A stretch of 64,000 nucleotides of DNA from Gemmobacter lutimaris (GTDB taxonomy: Bacteria; Pseudomonadota; Alphaproteobacteria; Rhodobacterales; Rhodobacteraceae). The position numbers were made by a program, and so were the translations under genes. Of the stretch, positions 1 to 8,901 are shown one piece after another. Under the pieces are notes generated by a model that searched no databases, was not told the origin of the DNA, and worked only from the letters and a program-made list of their open reading frames with translations. The stretch lies in NCBI RefSeq assembly GCF_003570715.1, contig NZ_QXXQ01000003.1, positions 310,001 through 374,000 of the forward strand. The letters run 5' to 3'. How positions within the stretch are numbered: position 1 is the first letter of the stretch; the number at the start of each line of letters is the position of its first letter.

Positions 1-17
1 GCTGCGGACGGGGCGCG

Positions 18-644
18 ATGGCTGATCTCAAGGCGTTGTCTATTGCGGCACGGGATCTTCTGCCCGCAGCCGTCGGGGTTGGTGTGAGCGATCCGCAGGG
101 CGATCATCCGCCCTTTCCGGGCGAGCAGGCGGGCGGCCTGCCGCAGCGGCTGGCCGAGTTTCGCGCCGGTCGTGTGGCCGCGCGCGAGGCGATGGCCGCG
201 ATTGGTCTGCCGCCCTTGCCGGTGCCAATGGGCGAGGACCGCGCGCCGGTCTGGCCCAGGGGGCTGATCGGCTCGATCAGTCATTCGGCGCAGCTTTGCC
301 TTGCCGCCGTGGCCGTGCCTTCGCCTCTGCGGGGGCTTGGTGTCGATCTGGAACCGACGCTGCCGCTGGAAGACGAGTTGCGCGCGGCAGTCCTGCGCCC
401 CGAGGAAGATCACTACGATCCGCACAGGGCCAAGCTGGTCTTTGCGGCGAAGGAAGCCGCCTACAAGGCGCAATATGGCCTCAGCCGCACGCTGTTCGAT
501 TTTCATGTCCTGTCGGTCGATCTGCAACCGGGCAGCTTTACGGCTACCTTTCAGGAAGAGATCACCCCGTTCCGCAGCGGTCATGTGTTGCGTGGCAGAT
601 GGGCCGAGGTGGCTGGCCATTTCCTGTGCGCGGTAACGCTCTGA
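18..644 (+). CDS. 4'-phosphopantetheinyl transferase (EntD/Sfp superfamily)
   Basis: This enzyme transfers the phosphopantetheine arm of coenzyme A to a serine on an acyl or peptidyl carrier protein. The 208-residue product carries the family signatures in order: GSISHS near residues 85-90, the Mg-binding GVDLE (Asp110, Glu112) and the KEAAYK helix (Lys145-Lys150, with Glu146 as third metal ligand). GSISHS and the overall layout favour the EntD-like branch rather than AcpS. The ATG at 18 follows a purine-rich stretch at the window edge, so a slightly longer N-terminus cannot be excluded. No NRPS or PKS gene lies in the window, so the carrier protein served is unknown. zapE follows 37 bases later on the same strand. 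Confidence 0.85.
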   Translation: MADLKALSIAARDLLPAAVGVGVSDPQGDHPPFPGEQAGGLPQRLAEFRAGRVAAREAMAAIGLPPLPVPMGEDRAPVWPRGLIGSISHSAQLCLAAVAVPSPLRGLGVDLEPTLPLEDELRAAVLRPEEDHYDPHRAKLVFAAKEAAYKAQYGLSRTLFDFHVLSVDLQPGSFTATFQEEITPFRSGHVLRGRWAEVAGHFLCAVTL

Positions 645-681
645 TCTTTTCGCGGCGCTGCGGCGCGGCTATGACAGGATC

Positions 682-1776
682 ATGCGCGAGACCCTGACCC
701 AGATCTACGAAGCCCGTGTCGCTGCCGGACGGCTGCGGCCCGATCCGGCACAATACGCGGTATTGCCCATCCTTGAGGATCTGCGCCGCTGGCTGGAGGA
801 AAACGCCAACCGCAAGGTCGGGCTGTTCGCGGGCCTGTTCGCCCGCCCGGTGACGCCACCCAAGGGGCTGTATCTCTGGGGCGGGGTGGGGCGCGGCAAG
901 TCCATGGTGATGGACCTGTTTGTCGAAAGTCTCGACATCCCGCAGAAACGCCGGGTGCATTTCCATGCTTTCATGCAGGAAATCCACAAGGGCATGCATG
1001 AGGCACGGCAGCGCGGGGTCGAAGATGCGCTGAAGCCCGTGGCCGACCGCGTGGCCAAGGATGTGCGACTGCTGGCCTTCGATGAAATGCAGATCACCGA
1101 CATTACGGACGCGATGATCGTCGGGCGGCTGTTCCAGCTGCTGACCGATCAGGGGGTGGTTGTTGTCACCACCTCGAACCGGGTGCCCGAGGATCTCTAC
1201 AAGAACGGGCTCAATCGCGGACTGTTCGTGCCCTTCATCACCTGGCTGCGCGAGAGATTCATCGTGCACGAGCTGGAAAGCCCGAATGATTACCGTCAGC
1301 ACCGGCTGCAAGGTGCGCAGGTCTATTTTCATCCGGCAGGGCAAAGCGGCCCGGCGATCGAGGCGATCTGGCGTGATCTGGTGGGTGGGGTCTCTGGTCA
1401 ACCGCTGCTGCTGGAGGTGAATGGCCGACAGGTGGAAATCCCGCGCTTTGCCAATGGTGTGGGGCGCGCGACGTTCTGGGATCTTTGCGCCCGCCCGCTG
1501 GGGCCAGCGGATTATCTGGCCATCGCGCAGGCGCTGCGCGTGCTGGTGCTGGAGGATGTGCCACAGCTTTCCGCCTCCAACTACAACGAGGCGAAGCGCT
1601 TCGTGACGCTGATTGACGCCTTGTATGAGGCGAAGGTGCGGCTGATCTGTTCGGCGGCGGATGTGCCCGAACGGCTTTATGCCGAGGGCACGGGGGCGTT
1701 TGAATTTGAACGCACCGCCAGCCGTCTGCGCGAAATGCAGGATGCCGCCTGGGGCAGCGAGGCGGCGGCGGATTAA
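682..1776 (+). CDS. zapE: AFG1-like P-loop ATPase, cell division protein ZapE
   Basis: The 364-residue protein is an AFG1/ZapE ATPase, a cytoplasmic Z-ring-associated protein in gammaproteobacteria and a mitochondrial quality-control factor in eukaryotes. The Walker A motif is GGVGRGKS at residues 67-74. Walker B is LLAFDEMQ, with Asp134-Glu135. A sensor-like VVTTSN segment and the typical RFVTLID near the C-terminus follow. The length matches the family. It sits downstream of the phosphopantetheinyl transferase and ends in a 10-bp GC hairpin, convergent with the carbonic anhydrase gene. A role in division is inferred from the family and is not shown by context. Confidence 0.9.
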   Translation: MRETLTQIYEARVAAGRLRPDPAQYAVLPILEDLRRWLEENANRKVGLFAGLFARPVTPPKGLYLWGGVGRGKSMVMDLFVESLDIPQKRRVHFHAFMQEIHKGMHEARQRGVEDALKPVADRVAKDVRLLAFDEMQITDITDAMIVGRLFQLLTDQGVVVVTTSNRVPEDLYKNGLNRGLFVPFITWLRERFIVHELESPNDYRQHRLQGAQVYFHPAGQSGPAIEAIWRDLVGGVSGQPLLLEVNGRQVEIPRFANGVGRATFWDLCARPLGPADYLAIAQALRVLVLEDVPQLSASNYNEAKRFVTLIDALYEAKVRLICSAADVPERLYAEGTGAFEFERTASRLREMQDAAWGSEAAAD

Positions 1777-1786
1777 CCGCCGCCGC
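1762..1786. terminator. GC hairpin between convergent zapE and carbonic anhydrase
   Basis: Positions 1762-1771 and 1777-1786 form a perfect 10-bp stem of repeated GGC/GCC units with a 5-base loop. The stem overlaps the zapE stop codon. It has no T-tract on either side, so intrinsic termination is only possible, not certain. Confidence 0.4.
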
Positions 1787-1792
1787 GAAGGC

Positions 1793-2440
1793 TCAGAACG
1801 GCACGAAGGCCTTGGCTGCCGGGTCGTATTGTTCCAGCCCGCCTTCGCCGATGTCGTTCCACAACCCGTGCAGGGTCAGGATTTCTGATTCGACCGCTTC
1901 GCGCACGAAGGGGAAGGTCATCAGGTTTTCCAGACTGACCAGCACAGCTTCCTTTTCCAGCGCGCGGGCGCGGTCTGCATCGGGCAGATGGGCGACCCGT
2001 TCGTAGCCAGGGCGCAGAATATCCATCCAGCGGCCGACGAAGCTGGTTTTCTCCAGCAGTTGCGGTGCGTGGCCGGAACACATGTCATCGCAGCCCTTCA
2101 CGCCGCCGCAATTGGAATGGCCGATGACGATGACATGCGCGACTTTCAGCGCCGTCACAGCATATTCAACGGTGGCCGAAGTGCCGTGATTGCCGCCATC
2201 GGGGCTGTAGGGCGGCACGAGACCGGCGATATTGCGGTGGATGAAGAACTCGCCTTCATCCGCGCCGAAGATCGAGGTCACATGCTGGCGCGAATCGCAG
2301 CAGGAAATGATCATGGCGCGGGGATGCTGGCCGTGGGCGGCGAGGCGGCGATACCAGGCCTTGTTGTCCTGATAGGTCGTGGCCTTCCAGCCGGAATAGC
2401 GGCTGACAAGGTAGTGCGGCAGCGGTCTGGCGTATTGCAT
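1793..2440 (-). CDS. beta-class carbonic anhydrase
   Basis: The enzyme interconverts CO2 and bicarbonate with a cysteine-ligated zinc. The 215-residue protein shows the beta-class ligand set: Cys47 and Asp49 in CCDSR, and His108 and Cys111 in GHSNCGG, with the usual HRNIAG segment near residue 68. The start at 2440 gives the normal family length; the frame stays open further upstream, but nothing there resembles the family. No signal peptide is visible, so it is probably cytoplasmic. Its 5' region (2441-2590) is shared with a divergent small gene of unknown function. Confidence 0.93.
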   Translation of the reverse strand: MQYARPLPHYLVSRYSGWKATTYQDNKAWYRRLAAHGQHPRAMIISCCDSRQHVTSIFGADEGEFFIHRNIAGLVPPYSPDGGNHGTSATVEYAVTALKVAHVIVIGHSNCGGVKGCDDMCSGHAPQLLEKTSFVGRWMDILRPGYERVAHLPDADRARALEKEAVLVSLENLMTFPFVREAVESEILTLHGLWNDIGEGGLEQYDPAAKAFVPF

Positions 2441-2590
2441 CGGGGCCTCCGTCAGATCTGGCAGAATGTGGCTCGGCAATACGATGCAATCGCAGAAAAT
2501 TCGAGAGGTTTCTTTCACGCGCCGCAACCTTTTGTTCAGCCTGACCGCGCAGCATGGGCATGGGTGTGAATCAACGGGTTGGGTGACGCG

Positions 2591-2974
2591 ATGAGCGTTC
2601 AGGTGACGGTCCTTCGACCGAAGGAACATTTGCAACAGGATGTGGAGCCGGTCGCGGCGATGTATCGGGATATGGGCACTGCGCAGGCCGAACAGGTGGT
2701 GACGCGGGCGTTGGGTGAACTCGCGCTGACCATGGCGGGTCTGGCGCAGCAGGTGCGCAGCCATGACCTGACGAACCTCGCGCGACAGCTGCGCAGGCTG
2801 CAACGCATGTCAGAACATCTGGGCATGATCAGCCTCGGTCTGGTGGCGGCCGACGTGCGCAACTGTCTGGAACAGGGCGATTCCACCGCATTTTCAGCCG
2901 TCTGGGCACGGCTGTTGCGGGTGGCCGAACGGTCTTTGGCGGTGGACAAGGGCTTGCTGGACCAGAGCCTCTAG
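2591..2974 (+). CDS. hypothetical helical protein (127 aa)
   Basis: I do not recognise this gene with certainty. The 127-residue product is soluble and appears almost wholly alpha-helical, rich in Leu, Ala, Arg and Gln, with no signal peptide or membrane segment. Its size and helical pattern recall histidine-phosphotransfer-like four-helix proteins, but I cannot point to a phosphorylatable histidine in the conserved context. The ATG at 2591 is preferred over an in-frame TTG at 2579. It runs divergently from the carbonic anhydrase gene and is followed 59 bases later by an M17 aminopeptidase gene. GC-rich third positions agree with a real coding region. Confidence 0.65.
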   Translation: MSVQVTVLRPKEHLQQDVEPVAAMYRDMGTAQAEQVVTRALGELALTMAGLAQQVRSHDLTNLARQLRRLQRMSEHLGMISLGLVAADVRNCLEQGDSTAFSAVWARLLRVAERSLAVDKGLLDQSL

Positions 2975-3033
2975 CGGGGCTTGCGGGTGGCGATGGAACG
3001 GCTAGGCTTCGTCGCAATCTGGAAGGAGCCGCC

Positions 3034-4410
3034 ATGACCCCCGCATTCGCCGATCCGCAAAGCCCGTCGCGCCCGCTGCACGTGGTGGCGGCCGATGATC
3101 TGGAAACCTGGCTGGCGGCCGCGCCGCCCGCACTGGCGGTCTGGGTGCGCGACAATGCCTTTACCGCAGGGCTGGGCGAGGTTCTGCCACTGCCCGGCGC
3201 GGGGGGGGAGATGGGTGGCGCGCTGATCGGCTTTGGCACGGGGAAAACCCGAGCCCGCACCCGTTTTGGCCTGTCGCGTGCGGTGGCGGCACTGCCTGCC
3301 GGTGACTGGCATTTCGAAGGGCTGGCCCCGGATCATGCAGCAGAGGCGGCGCTGGGCTGGCTGCTGGCGCAGTATCGGTTCGACCGCTACAAACCGGCCA
3401 GCCGCATCCTCCCTGGCCTGAAATGTCCGGCTGGCGTGGACGAGGCCCGGATCCTTGCCATGGCGGCAGGGGAATATCTGACGCGCGATCTGATCAACAC
3501 ACCGGCGCAGGACATGGGGCCGGCGGAACTCGAGGCCGCCTTCCTGTCACTGGCTGACCGTTTCGGCGCCGCGACGCAGGTGGTGACGGGCGTGGCGCTG
3601 GAGCGCGATTTCCCGATGGTCCACGCCGTCGGCAAGGGATCCGATCGTGCGCCACGCCTGATGTCGCTGCGCTGGGGGCAGACGGGGCCAAGCCTCACGC
3701 TGGTCGGCAAAGGGGTCTGTTTCGATACCGGGGGGCTGAACCTGAAACCGTCCTCCGGGATGCAGTTGATGAAGAAGGACATGGGCGGCGCGGCTACGGT
3801 CATGGGGCTGGCCTTGATGATCATGCAGTTGAACCTGCCGATCCGTCTGCGCGTTATCGTTCCTGCGGTGGAAAACAGCGTGTCCGGCCGGTCGATGCGG
3901 CCGAAGGACATCCTGCATTCGCGCAAGGGCCTGACGGTCGAGGTGAATGACACCGACGCCGAGGGGCGGCTGGTGCTGGGCGATGCACTGACATGGGCGG
4001 CTGAGGAAAACCCCGAGCTGTTGATTTCGATGGCCACACTGACTGGCGCGGCGCGGGTTGCGGTGGGGCCGGATCTGGCACCGTTCTACACCGATGACGA
4101 GGCTATGGCGGCTGCACTTGCGAATGGGGCGGTGGCGGGGGCCGATCCGGTCTGGCGCCTGCCATTCCATGACGCCTACGAAAGCGTGATCGAGCCGGGG
4201 ATCGCCGATCTGGATAATGCACCCGGCTTCGGATTCGCCGGGTCGATCACGGCCGCGTTGTTCCTGCGCCGTTTTGCCGATCATCCGCGCTATATGCATT
4301 TTGACATCTATGGCCATACGCCCAGCGATGCGCCGGCGCGGCCCAAAGGCGGCGCGGGGCAGGGTGCGCGTGCGCTGCTTTGCGCCCTGCCGGAAATGCT
4401 GGGGCTTTGA
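3034..4410 (+). CDS. M17 family leucyl aminopeptidase
   Basis: A cytosolic metallo-aminopeptidase that removes N-terminal residues from peptides. The 458-residue protein carries the M17 core: KGVCFDTGG followed by a Lys-Lys-Asp segment holding the first metal ligands, and the signature NDTDAEGRLVLGDA at residues 305-318 (the canonical form is NTDAEGR; here Asp replaces the residue after Asn). The N-terminal 150 residues are less conserved, as is usual. An RBS (AAGGAG) precedes the ATG. The stop codon is followed after only 2 bases by the start of an NlpC/P60 gene, so the two are probably co-transcribed, a pairing compatible with recycling of muropeptides. Confidence 0.92.
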   Translation: MTPAFADPQSPSRPLHVVAADDLETWLAAAPPALAVWVRDNAFTAGLGEVLPLPGAGGEMGGALIGFGTGKTRARTRFGLSRAVAALPAGDWHFEGLAPDHAAEAALGWLLAQYRFDRYKPASRILPGLKCPAGVDEARILAMAAGEYLTRDLINTPAQDMGPAELEAAFLSLADRFGAATQVVTGVALERDFPMVHAVGKGSDRAPRLMSLRWGQTGPSLTLVGKGVCFDTGGLNLKPSSGMQLMKKDMGGAATVMGLALMIMQLNLPIRLRVIVPAVENSVSGRSMRPKDILHSRKGLTVEVNDTDAEGRLVLGDALTWAAEENPELLISMATLTGAARVAVGPDLAPFYTDDEAMAAALANGAVAGADPVWRLPFHDAYESVIEPGIADLDNAPGFGFAGSITAALFLRRFADHPRYMHFDIYGHTPSDAPARPKGGAGQGARALLCALPEMLGL

Positions 4411-4412
4411 CC

Positions 4413-5234
4413 ATGGATCGCCGTCTGACCCCCGCCAATGGCCGCGCCGCATTGGACAGACTGCGCGGCATCGTCGCGGCACCTGCCTATGTGCCGGGGG
4501 AGGCCGCGCGGATCTTGCCGCCGGTAGCCGATCTGCTGAAATCGCCGGGGGGTGCCCGCGACCGGCAGGTCTTGCATGGCGAGGGGGTTCTGGTGATCGA
4601 CCGGCAGGACGGCTGGGCCTTCGTGCAGGCGGCGAAAGACGGCTATTGTGGCTACTTGCCGGAATCCGCTCTGGGTGCGCCGGAGGCGGCTACACATTGG
4701 GTCGCCACGCCTGCGACGCACCTATACGAAGGGCCGAAGGTGCAACAGCGCGAGGTGATGGCGCTGCCCATGGGCGCGCGGCTGAGGGTGACAGGTCAGA
4801 CCGGCGTCTGGGCCGAAACACCCGGCGGTTTCGTGCCTGCGATGCATCTGTTGTCGCTGGGTCAGCACCACGCCGATCCCGCTGAGGTTGCGCAGCAGTT
4901 TCTGCATGTGCCCTATCTGTGGGGGGGCAATTCTGCGGCAGGGATGGATTGCTCTGGTCTGGCACAGATCGCTTTTGCAGCTTGCGGGATTTCGCTGCCC
5001 GCCGACAGCGATTTGCAGGCGTCTTGCGGCCGCCCGCTTGACGAGGATGAGCCGCTGCGCCGCAACGATCTGCTGTTCTGGAAGGGCCATGTCGCCATCG
5101 CGCTGTCGGAAGATCGCATGATCCATGCCACGGCTGCTGTGATGGCGGTGACGGTTGAGCCTGTAGAGACGGCGATCACTCGCATTCTTGCGGCGGGCGA
5201 GGGGCCGGTGACGCATCGGCGGCGGATTATCTAG
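4413..5234 (+). CDS. SH3-domain NlpC/P60 family cysteine peptidase
   Basis: Probable peptidoglycan endopeptidase or amidase. The 273-residue protein has bacterial SH3-like segments at about residues 50-150, followed by an NlpC/P60 domain from about residue 155. The catalytic cysteine is Cys180 in GMDCSGLAQ, the histidine is His226 in GHVAIAL, and a third polar residue lies in the MIHATA segment. The WGGN stretch just before the cysteine is typical. No clear signal peptide is visible, which is unusual for a wall hydrolase but common in this alphaproteobacterial subgroup, including homologues next to M17 peptidases. The start ATG lies 2 bases after the peptidase stop, giving tight translational coupling. 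Confidence 0.88.
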   Translation: MDRRLTPANGRAALDRLRGIVAAPAYVPGEAARILPPVADLLKSPGGARDRQVLHGEGVLVIDRQDGWAFVQAAKDGYCGYLPESALGAPEAATHWVATPATHLYEGPKVQQREVMALPMGARLRVTGQTGVWAETPGGFVPAMHLLSLGQHHADPAEVAQQFLHVPYLWGGNSAAGMDCSGLAQIAFAACGISLPADSDLQASCGRPLDEDEPLRRNDLLFWKGHVAIALSEDRMIHATAAVMAVTVEPVETAITRILAAGEGPVTHRRRII

Positions 5235-5244
5235 TCGCCGGGGT

Positions 5245-5601
5245 CTATTCGATGGGCCGGATCAGCTTGCGTTCAAATACGCGCAGCACCGCGGCCAGAT
5301 CATGCCCGCGTCGCAATACCTGCCCACCTTCGCCCAGCACCGCATAGGCGCCCTGCTTCTGGCGAAGCTTCGGGCGTTTCTCGATCCGGTATAGCGGCAC
5401 TTCGGCGGTGCGGCGGAAGATCGAGAAGACAGCGACATCGCGCAGGGCCGATATGGCGTAATCGCGCCATTCCCCGGCGGCCACCATCCGGCCATAGACC
5501 GACAGGATCACGCCAAGTTCGGTTCGATCAAAGCGCACCACCTCGACCAGGGTCGAGGCGAGCGGGATCGGGGTCGGCGGCACGGGGGGCAGGATCGACA
5601 T
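5245..5601 (-). CDS. DUF2794 domain-containing protein
   Basis: This 118-residue protein belongs to DUF2794, a small family conserved in alphaproteobacteria with no assigned function. The recognisable core runs from VVRFDRTEL through YGRMVAAGEWRDYAI and RIEKRPKLRQKQGAY to the C-terminal HDLAAVLRV. It is basic and soluble, without signal peptide or membrane helix. It is convergent with the NlpC/P60 gene (10-base gap). The 250 bases upstream (5602-5853) hold no convincing gene, only short overlapping reading frames. Confidence 0.85.
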   Translation of the reverse strand: MSILPPVPPTPIPLASTLVEVVRFDRTELGVILSVYGRMVAAGEWRDYAISALRDVAVFSIFRRTAEVPLYRIEKRPKLRQKQGAYAVLGEGGQVLRRGHDLAAVLRVFERKLIRPIE

Positions 5602-5853
5602 GTCATGATGCTGTCATCAACCCTGTCGCAAATCAAGCCGCCTGCATGGGGGCCGGACTTGCCGCGATCTTCACCAAAACGCCAGCACCGCACCATGATT
5701 CCGCCGCGAATCCGGGTGATCTTGCGGGCAGGGTGAAAGCCGGGGTCGATGGACAAAAGCCCCCACCCAGCCTGTCGGCCTCGGTTTTCGCTTGAGAGCG
5801 GCCCCTCGGATGCACCGTGCATTCGGGGGGTCTTCTTCATCTGGCGCGACGGT

Positions 5854-6855
5854 TCAGGTGCCGGGGAAGCCTTCGGCAAGGCGGATCTCTCCGGTCTCGA
5901 CCCCGCGCCAGTTGCGCTGGACAAGGGCAAGCCGCCGCTGCGCCGCCGGATGTGCCGGGTCCAGCACGCCGATGCGCACCAGAAGTGCCGTGATGGCAGC
6001 CTCTGACGCACGGCTGTTGCCATCAAGGATCTTCAGCGCGATGCCCATCTTGCGTTCGGGCACGATGGCGACGAAGACCGCTTCGGCCCCCGTCTTGATC
6101 GTCACGCGGCCCTCCATGGCGCGCATCAGTTCGGTGCAGGCACGGCCTTCGCCTGCGACCATTTCAGGAAACTCGGCCATGGCGCGGGTCAGGCGATGCG
6201 CTGCGCGGTCGCGGGCGCCGCCCGTTCCCGTCGCGGCGGCGAAATAGGCCATTGCGCGGGCAAGGCCATGGACGGTTGTGGCGAAGTTCGGCGCGGAACA
6301 GCCATCGACACCCCAGCCGGGACTGGCTTCGCCTGTCACTTCCTCAAAAGCCATACGGATGGCGCGTTGCAGCGGGTGGTCAATGTCCACATATTCCGGA
6401 CCGGCCTTCACATGGCGGCTGTAGGTCAGGAAACCTGCATGCTTGCCAGAGCAGTTGTTGTGATATTGGCATGGGCCTTCTTCGGCACGGATCAGGCGGT
6501 CACGCTCGGCGCGGTCAAAGGGTTCGTGACTGCCGCAGCGCAGGTCGGCCTCGGCCAACCCCAGCCCGTCCATCCAGTCGCGCACCGCGCCCACATGCAG
6601 CGCAGCACCCTGATGGCTGGCACAGGACAGCGCAAGCTGCGCCGGGCGCAGCCCCGCCGCATCGGCGGCCCCGCTTTCGACCAGCGGCAAGGCTTGTAAC
6701 ATCTTGCAGGACGAGCGCGGAAAGATCACCGCGCCGGGGTCGCCCCAGCTTTCGACGATTTCACCCGCTGCGTCGCAGATCACGGCATGACCCAGGTGGC
6801 TGCTTTCGGGCAGTCCGCCGCGCCAGAGTTCGACCATACGCACCGCTGCTGCCAT
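5854..6855 (-). CDS. asparaginase II family protein (L-asparaginase)
   Basis: Hydrolyses L-asparagine to aspartate and ammonia; this is the Rhizobium etli-type asparaginase, unrelated to the E. coli AnsA/AnsB fold. The 333-residue protein shows family features: an N-terminal VELWRGG, a PRSSCKMLQALP segment, the SCASHQG motif, HNNCSGKH and the VDGCSAPNF stretch. The ATG at 6855 is chosen because a GAGGA Shine-Dalgarno lies just upstream. The reading frame stays open for another kilobase upstream, but that part is antisense to rlmN. It is divergent from an IalB-like secreted protein gene. Confidence 0.9.
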   Translation of the reverse strand: MAAAVRMVELWRGGLPESSHLGHAVICDAAGEIVESWGDPGAVIFPRSSCKMLQALPLVESGAADAAGLRPAQLALSCASHQGAALHVGAVRDWMDGLGLAEADLRCGSHEPFDRAERDRLIRAEEGPCQYHNNCSGKHAGFLTYSRHVKAGPEYVDIDHPLQRAIRMAFEEVTGEASPGWGVDGCSAPNFATTVHGLARAMAYFAAATGTGGARDRAAHRLTRAMAEFPEMVAGEGRACTELMRAMEGRVTIKTGAEAVFVAIVPERKMGIALKILDGNSRASEAAITALLVRIGVLDPAHPAAQRRLALVQRNWRGVETGEIRLAEGFPGT

Positions 6856-7023
6856 TCCGATCCTCACAGATGCGCGATTCCTTGCCCAGCGGACTTTCGC
6901 GCCTTGCCATTTTCTTGTTATGCAGGGATATCGGGTGAAACGCCCGCCCGCTACAGGAAAAGCCCGAAAGAACGGGAGTTGGCGGGGCGGCAGAGGCAAA
7001 GACACGGCTGGAGGCTGTATCAG

Positions 7024-7557
7024 ATGACATCCCTTCTCGCACGCACGCTTGGCGGGGCAGCGCTGGCATTCGTTGCGGTGACCGGAGCGCAGGCGCAGGA
7101 ATCGACCAACCAGGTTGCGGTTCAGACCGACTGGTCGGTTTTCGTTGAACCGCCTGAAGGCAAGCCCAAGGAATGCTGGGGTGTTTCGGTTCCCAAGGAA
7201 ACCGTGAACAGCCGGGACGGCAAGCCGGTTTCGGTGCGGCGCGGTGACATCCTGCTGTTCGTGACCTATCGCGCCGGTGGCGCGGGCCGTGGCGAAGTCA
7301 GCTTTACCGGCGGCTACCCCTTCGCGGGCGGATCGACCGTCAACATGACGATCGACGGGTCGAGCTTCGAACTGTTTACCGATGGCGAATATGGCTGGGC
7401 TGCGCCAGAGCAGGATGCGGCGATCCTGGCCGCCATGAAAAAGGGTACCACCGCCGTTCTGACCGCCCGGTCCGGGCGCGGGACGCAGACCAAGGATACG
7501 TTCTCGCTGCGGGGTTTCACCGCGGCGATGGACGATGCGGCCAAACGCTGCCAGTAA
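7024..7557 (+). CDS. invasion-associated locus B (IalB) family secreted protein
   Basis: The 177-residue product starts with a clear Sec signal peptide (cleavage likely after Ala24, AQA|Q), followed by a small beta-rich domain typical of the IalB family: WSVF, ECWGVS, then VSFTGGYPF and a C-terminal FSLRGFTAAM. The mature protein keeps two cysteines, at ECW and KRCQ near the C-terminus, compatible with a disulfide. Members are periplasmic or outer-membrane-associated and are common in alphaproteobacteria, including free-living species where the name invasion has no direct meaning. The gene appears monocistronic, with a strong terminator right after the stop. Confidence 0.8.
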   Translation: MTSLLARTLGGAALAFVAVTGAQAQESTNQVAVQTDWSVFVEPPEGKPKECWGVSVPKETVNSRDGKPVSVRRGDILLFVTYRAGGAGRGEVSFTGGYPFAGGSTVNMTIDGSSFELFTDGEYGWAAPEQDAAILAAMKKGTTAVLTARSGRGTQTKDTFSLRGFTAAMDDAAKRCQ

Positions 7558-7579
7558 GGCCGCGTTCCGACCGCCCGCG

Positions 7580-7601
7580 GGCCGCCTTCGGGCGGCCTTT
7601 T
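7580..7601 (+). terminator. rho-independent terminator after the ialB-like gene
   Basis: A 7-bp perfect GC stem (GGCCGCC / GGCGGCC) closes on a TTCG tetraloop at 7587-7590 and is followed by TTTT. It ends the IalB-like transcript before rlmN. Confidence 0.85.
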
Positions 7602-7680
7602 GCATTCCGCCGCGCAAGGCCCTTTGGCAAAGGCGGCGATTTCCTGTATGAACCCCCTTCATCCGAAGGAATCCGCTGCC

Positions 7681-8889
7681 ATGAACGCCCCGAATCCCAT
7701 GCCCGAGGCTCCCGCCACCATTGCCCCGATCACGCAGGACGTGCTGACCATCCCGCGCAAACTGCCCGAGGGCGGCTTGCGCAATCTTGTTGGTCTGACG
7801 CGCGATCAGTTGCGCGACGCGCTGATCGCCGCCGGCACGTCGGAAAAGCAGGCCAAGATGCGGGTCGGGCAGATCTGGCAATGGATCTACCATTGGGGTG
7901 TGCGTGACTTCGCCGCGATGACCAATCTGGCGAAGGACTATCGCGCGCTGCTGGCCGAGCATTTCGAGATTTCGGTGCCCGAGGTCGTGACGCGGCAAGT
8001 GTCAGCCGATGGCACGCGGAAATATCTGCTGCGCATCGCGGGCGGGCATGAGGTTGAAGCCGTCTATATCCCCGAGGAAACCCGTGGGACACTGTGCATC
8101 TCCAGCCAGGTTGGCTGCACGCTGACCTGTTCGTTCTGCCATACCGGCACGCAAAAGTTGGTGCGCAACCTGACGGCGGCGGAAATCGTCGGTCAGGTCA
8201 TGGTGGCGCGCGACGATCTGGGCGAATGGCCGGTGCCGGGTGCGCCGAAGGATGAAACCCGGCTGGTGTCGAATGTCGTGCTGATGGGCATGGGTGAGCC
8301 GCTTTACAACTTCGACAATGTGCGCGACGCGATGAAGGTGGTGATGGATGGCGAGGGTATCAGCCTGTCGCGTCGCCGTATCACCCTTTCCACCAGCGGC
8401 ATCGTGCCGGAAATCGCCCGCACGGCCGAGGAAATCGGCTGCCTGCTGGCGATCAGCTTCCACGCCACCACCGACGAGGTGCGTGACCGTCTGGTGCCGG
8501 TCAACAAGAAATGGAACATTGCCACCCTGCTGGACGCGCTGCGCGATTATCCGCGCCTGTCGAACAGCGAACGCATCACCTTTGAATATGTGATGCTGAA
8601 GGGCGTGAATGACAGCGATGCCGATGCGAAACGTCTGGTGAAGCTGATCTCGGGCATCCCGGCCAAGATCAACCTGATCCCGTTCAATGAATGGCCCGGC
8701 GCCCCCTATGAGCGTTCGGACTGGGAGCGGATCGAGGCCTTTGCCGACATCGTCTACAAGGCGGGCTATGCCAGCCCCATCCGCACCCCGCGCGGCGAAG
8801 ACATCATGGCGGCCTGTGGCCAACTGAAGTCGGCGACCGAACGCGCACGCAAGTCGCGCGCAGAAATCGCTTCGGAAGCCGGGCTGTAA
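7681..8889 (+). CDS. rlmN: 23S rRNA (adenine-2503-C2)-methyltransferase, dual-specificity RlmN
   Basis: Radical SAM enzyme that methylates C2 of A2503 in 23S rRNA and A37 in certain tRNAs. In the 402-residue protein the radical SAM cluster motif CxxxCxxC is Cys146, Cys150 and Cys153 (CTLTCSFC). The [13 protein letters not shown] block and the S-adenosylmethionine-binding LSTSG are present, and the C-terminal [12 protein letters not shown] provides the second catalytic cysteine. The start at 7681 is the first methionine after the upstream terminator and gives the expected N-terminal length. It is convergent with the RTX protease gene. Confidence 0.96.
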   Translation: MNAPNPMPEAPATIAPITQDVLTIPRKLPEGGLRNLVGLTRDQLRDALIAAGTSEKQAKMRVGQIWQWIYHWGVRDFAAMTNLAKDYRALLAEHFEISVPEVVTRQVSADGTRKYLLRIAGGHEVEAVYIPEETRGTLCISSQVGCTLTCSFCHTGTQKLVRNLTAAEIVGQVMVARDDLGEWPVPGAPKDETRLVSNVVLMGMGEPLYNFDNVRDAMKVVMDGEGISLSRRRITLSTSGIVPEIARTAEEIGCLLAISFHATTDEVRDRLVPVNKKWNIATLLDALRDYPRLSNSERITFEYVMLKGVNDSDADAKRLVKLISGIPAKINLIPFNEWPGAPYERSDWERIEAFADIVYKAGYASPIRTPRGEDIMAACGQLKSATERARKSRAEIASEAGL

Positions 8890-8896
8890 GCCCGGC
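8878..8896. terminator. hairpin at the rlmN / RTX protease convergence
   Basis: An 8-bp perfect stem (GCCGGGCT / AGCCCGGC) with a 3-base loop spans the rlmN stop codon. There is no T-tract, so a role as a bidirectional terminator is tentative. Confidence 0.4.
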
Positions 8897-8901
8897 GCCG
8901 G

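Noticed and set aside
5602-5853. Short overlapping frames in the gap between the DUF2794 gene and asparaginase.
   Set aside because: They overlap in different frames, have no Shine-Dalgarno and no similarity to known small proteins. The imperfect inverted repeat near 5810-5828 has no T-tract, so I did not call a terminator.
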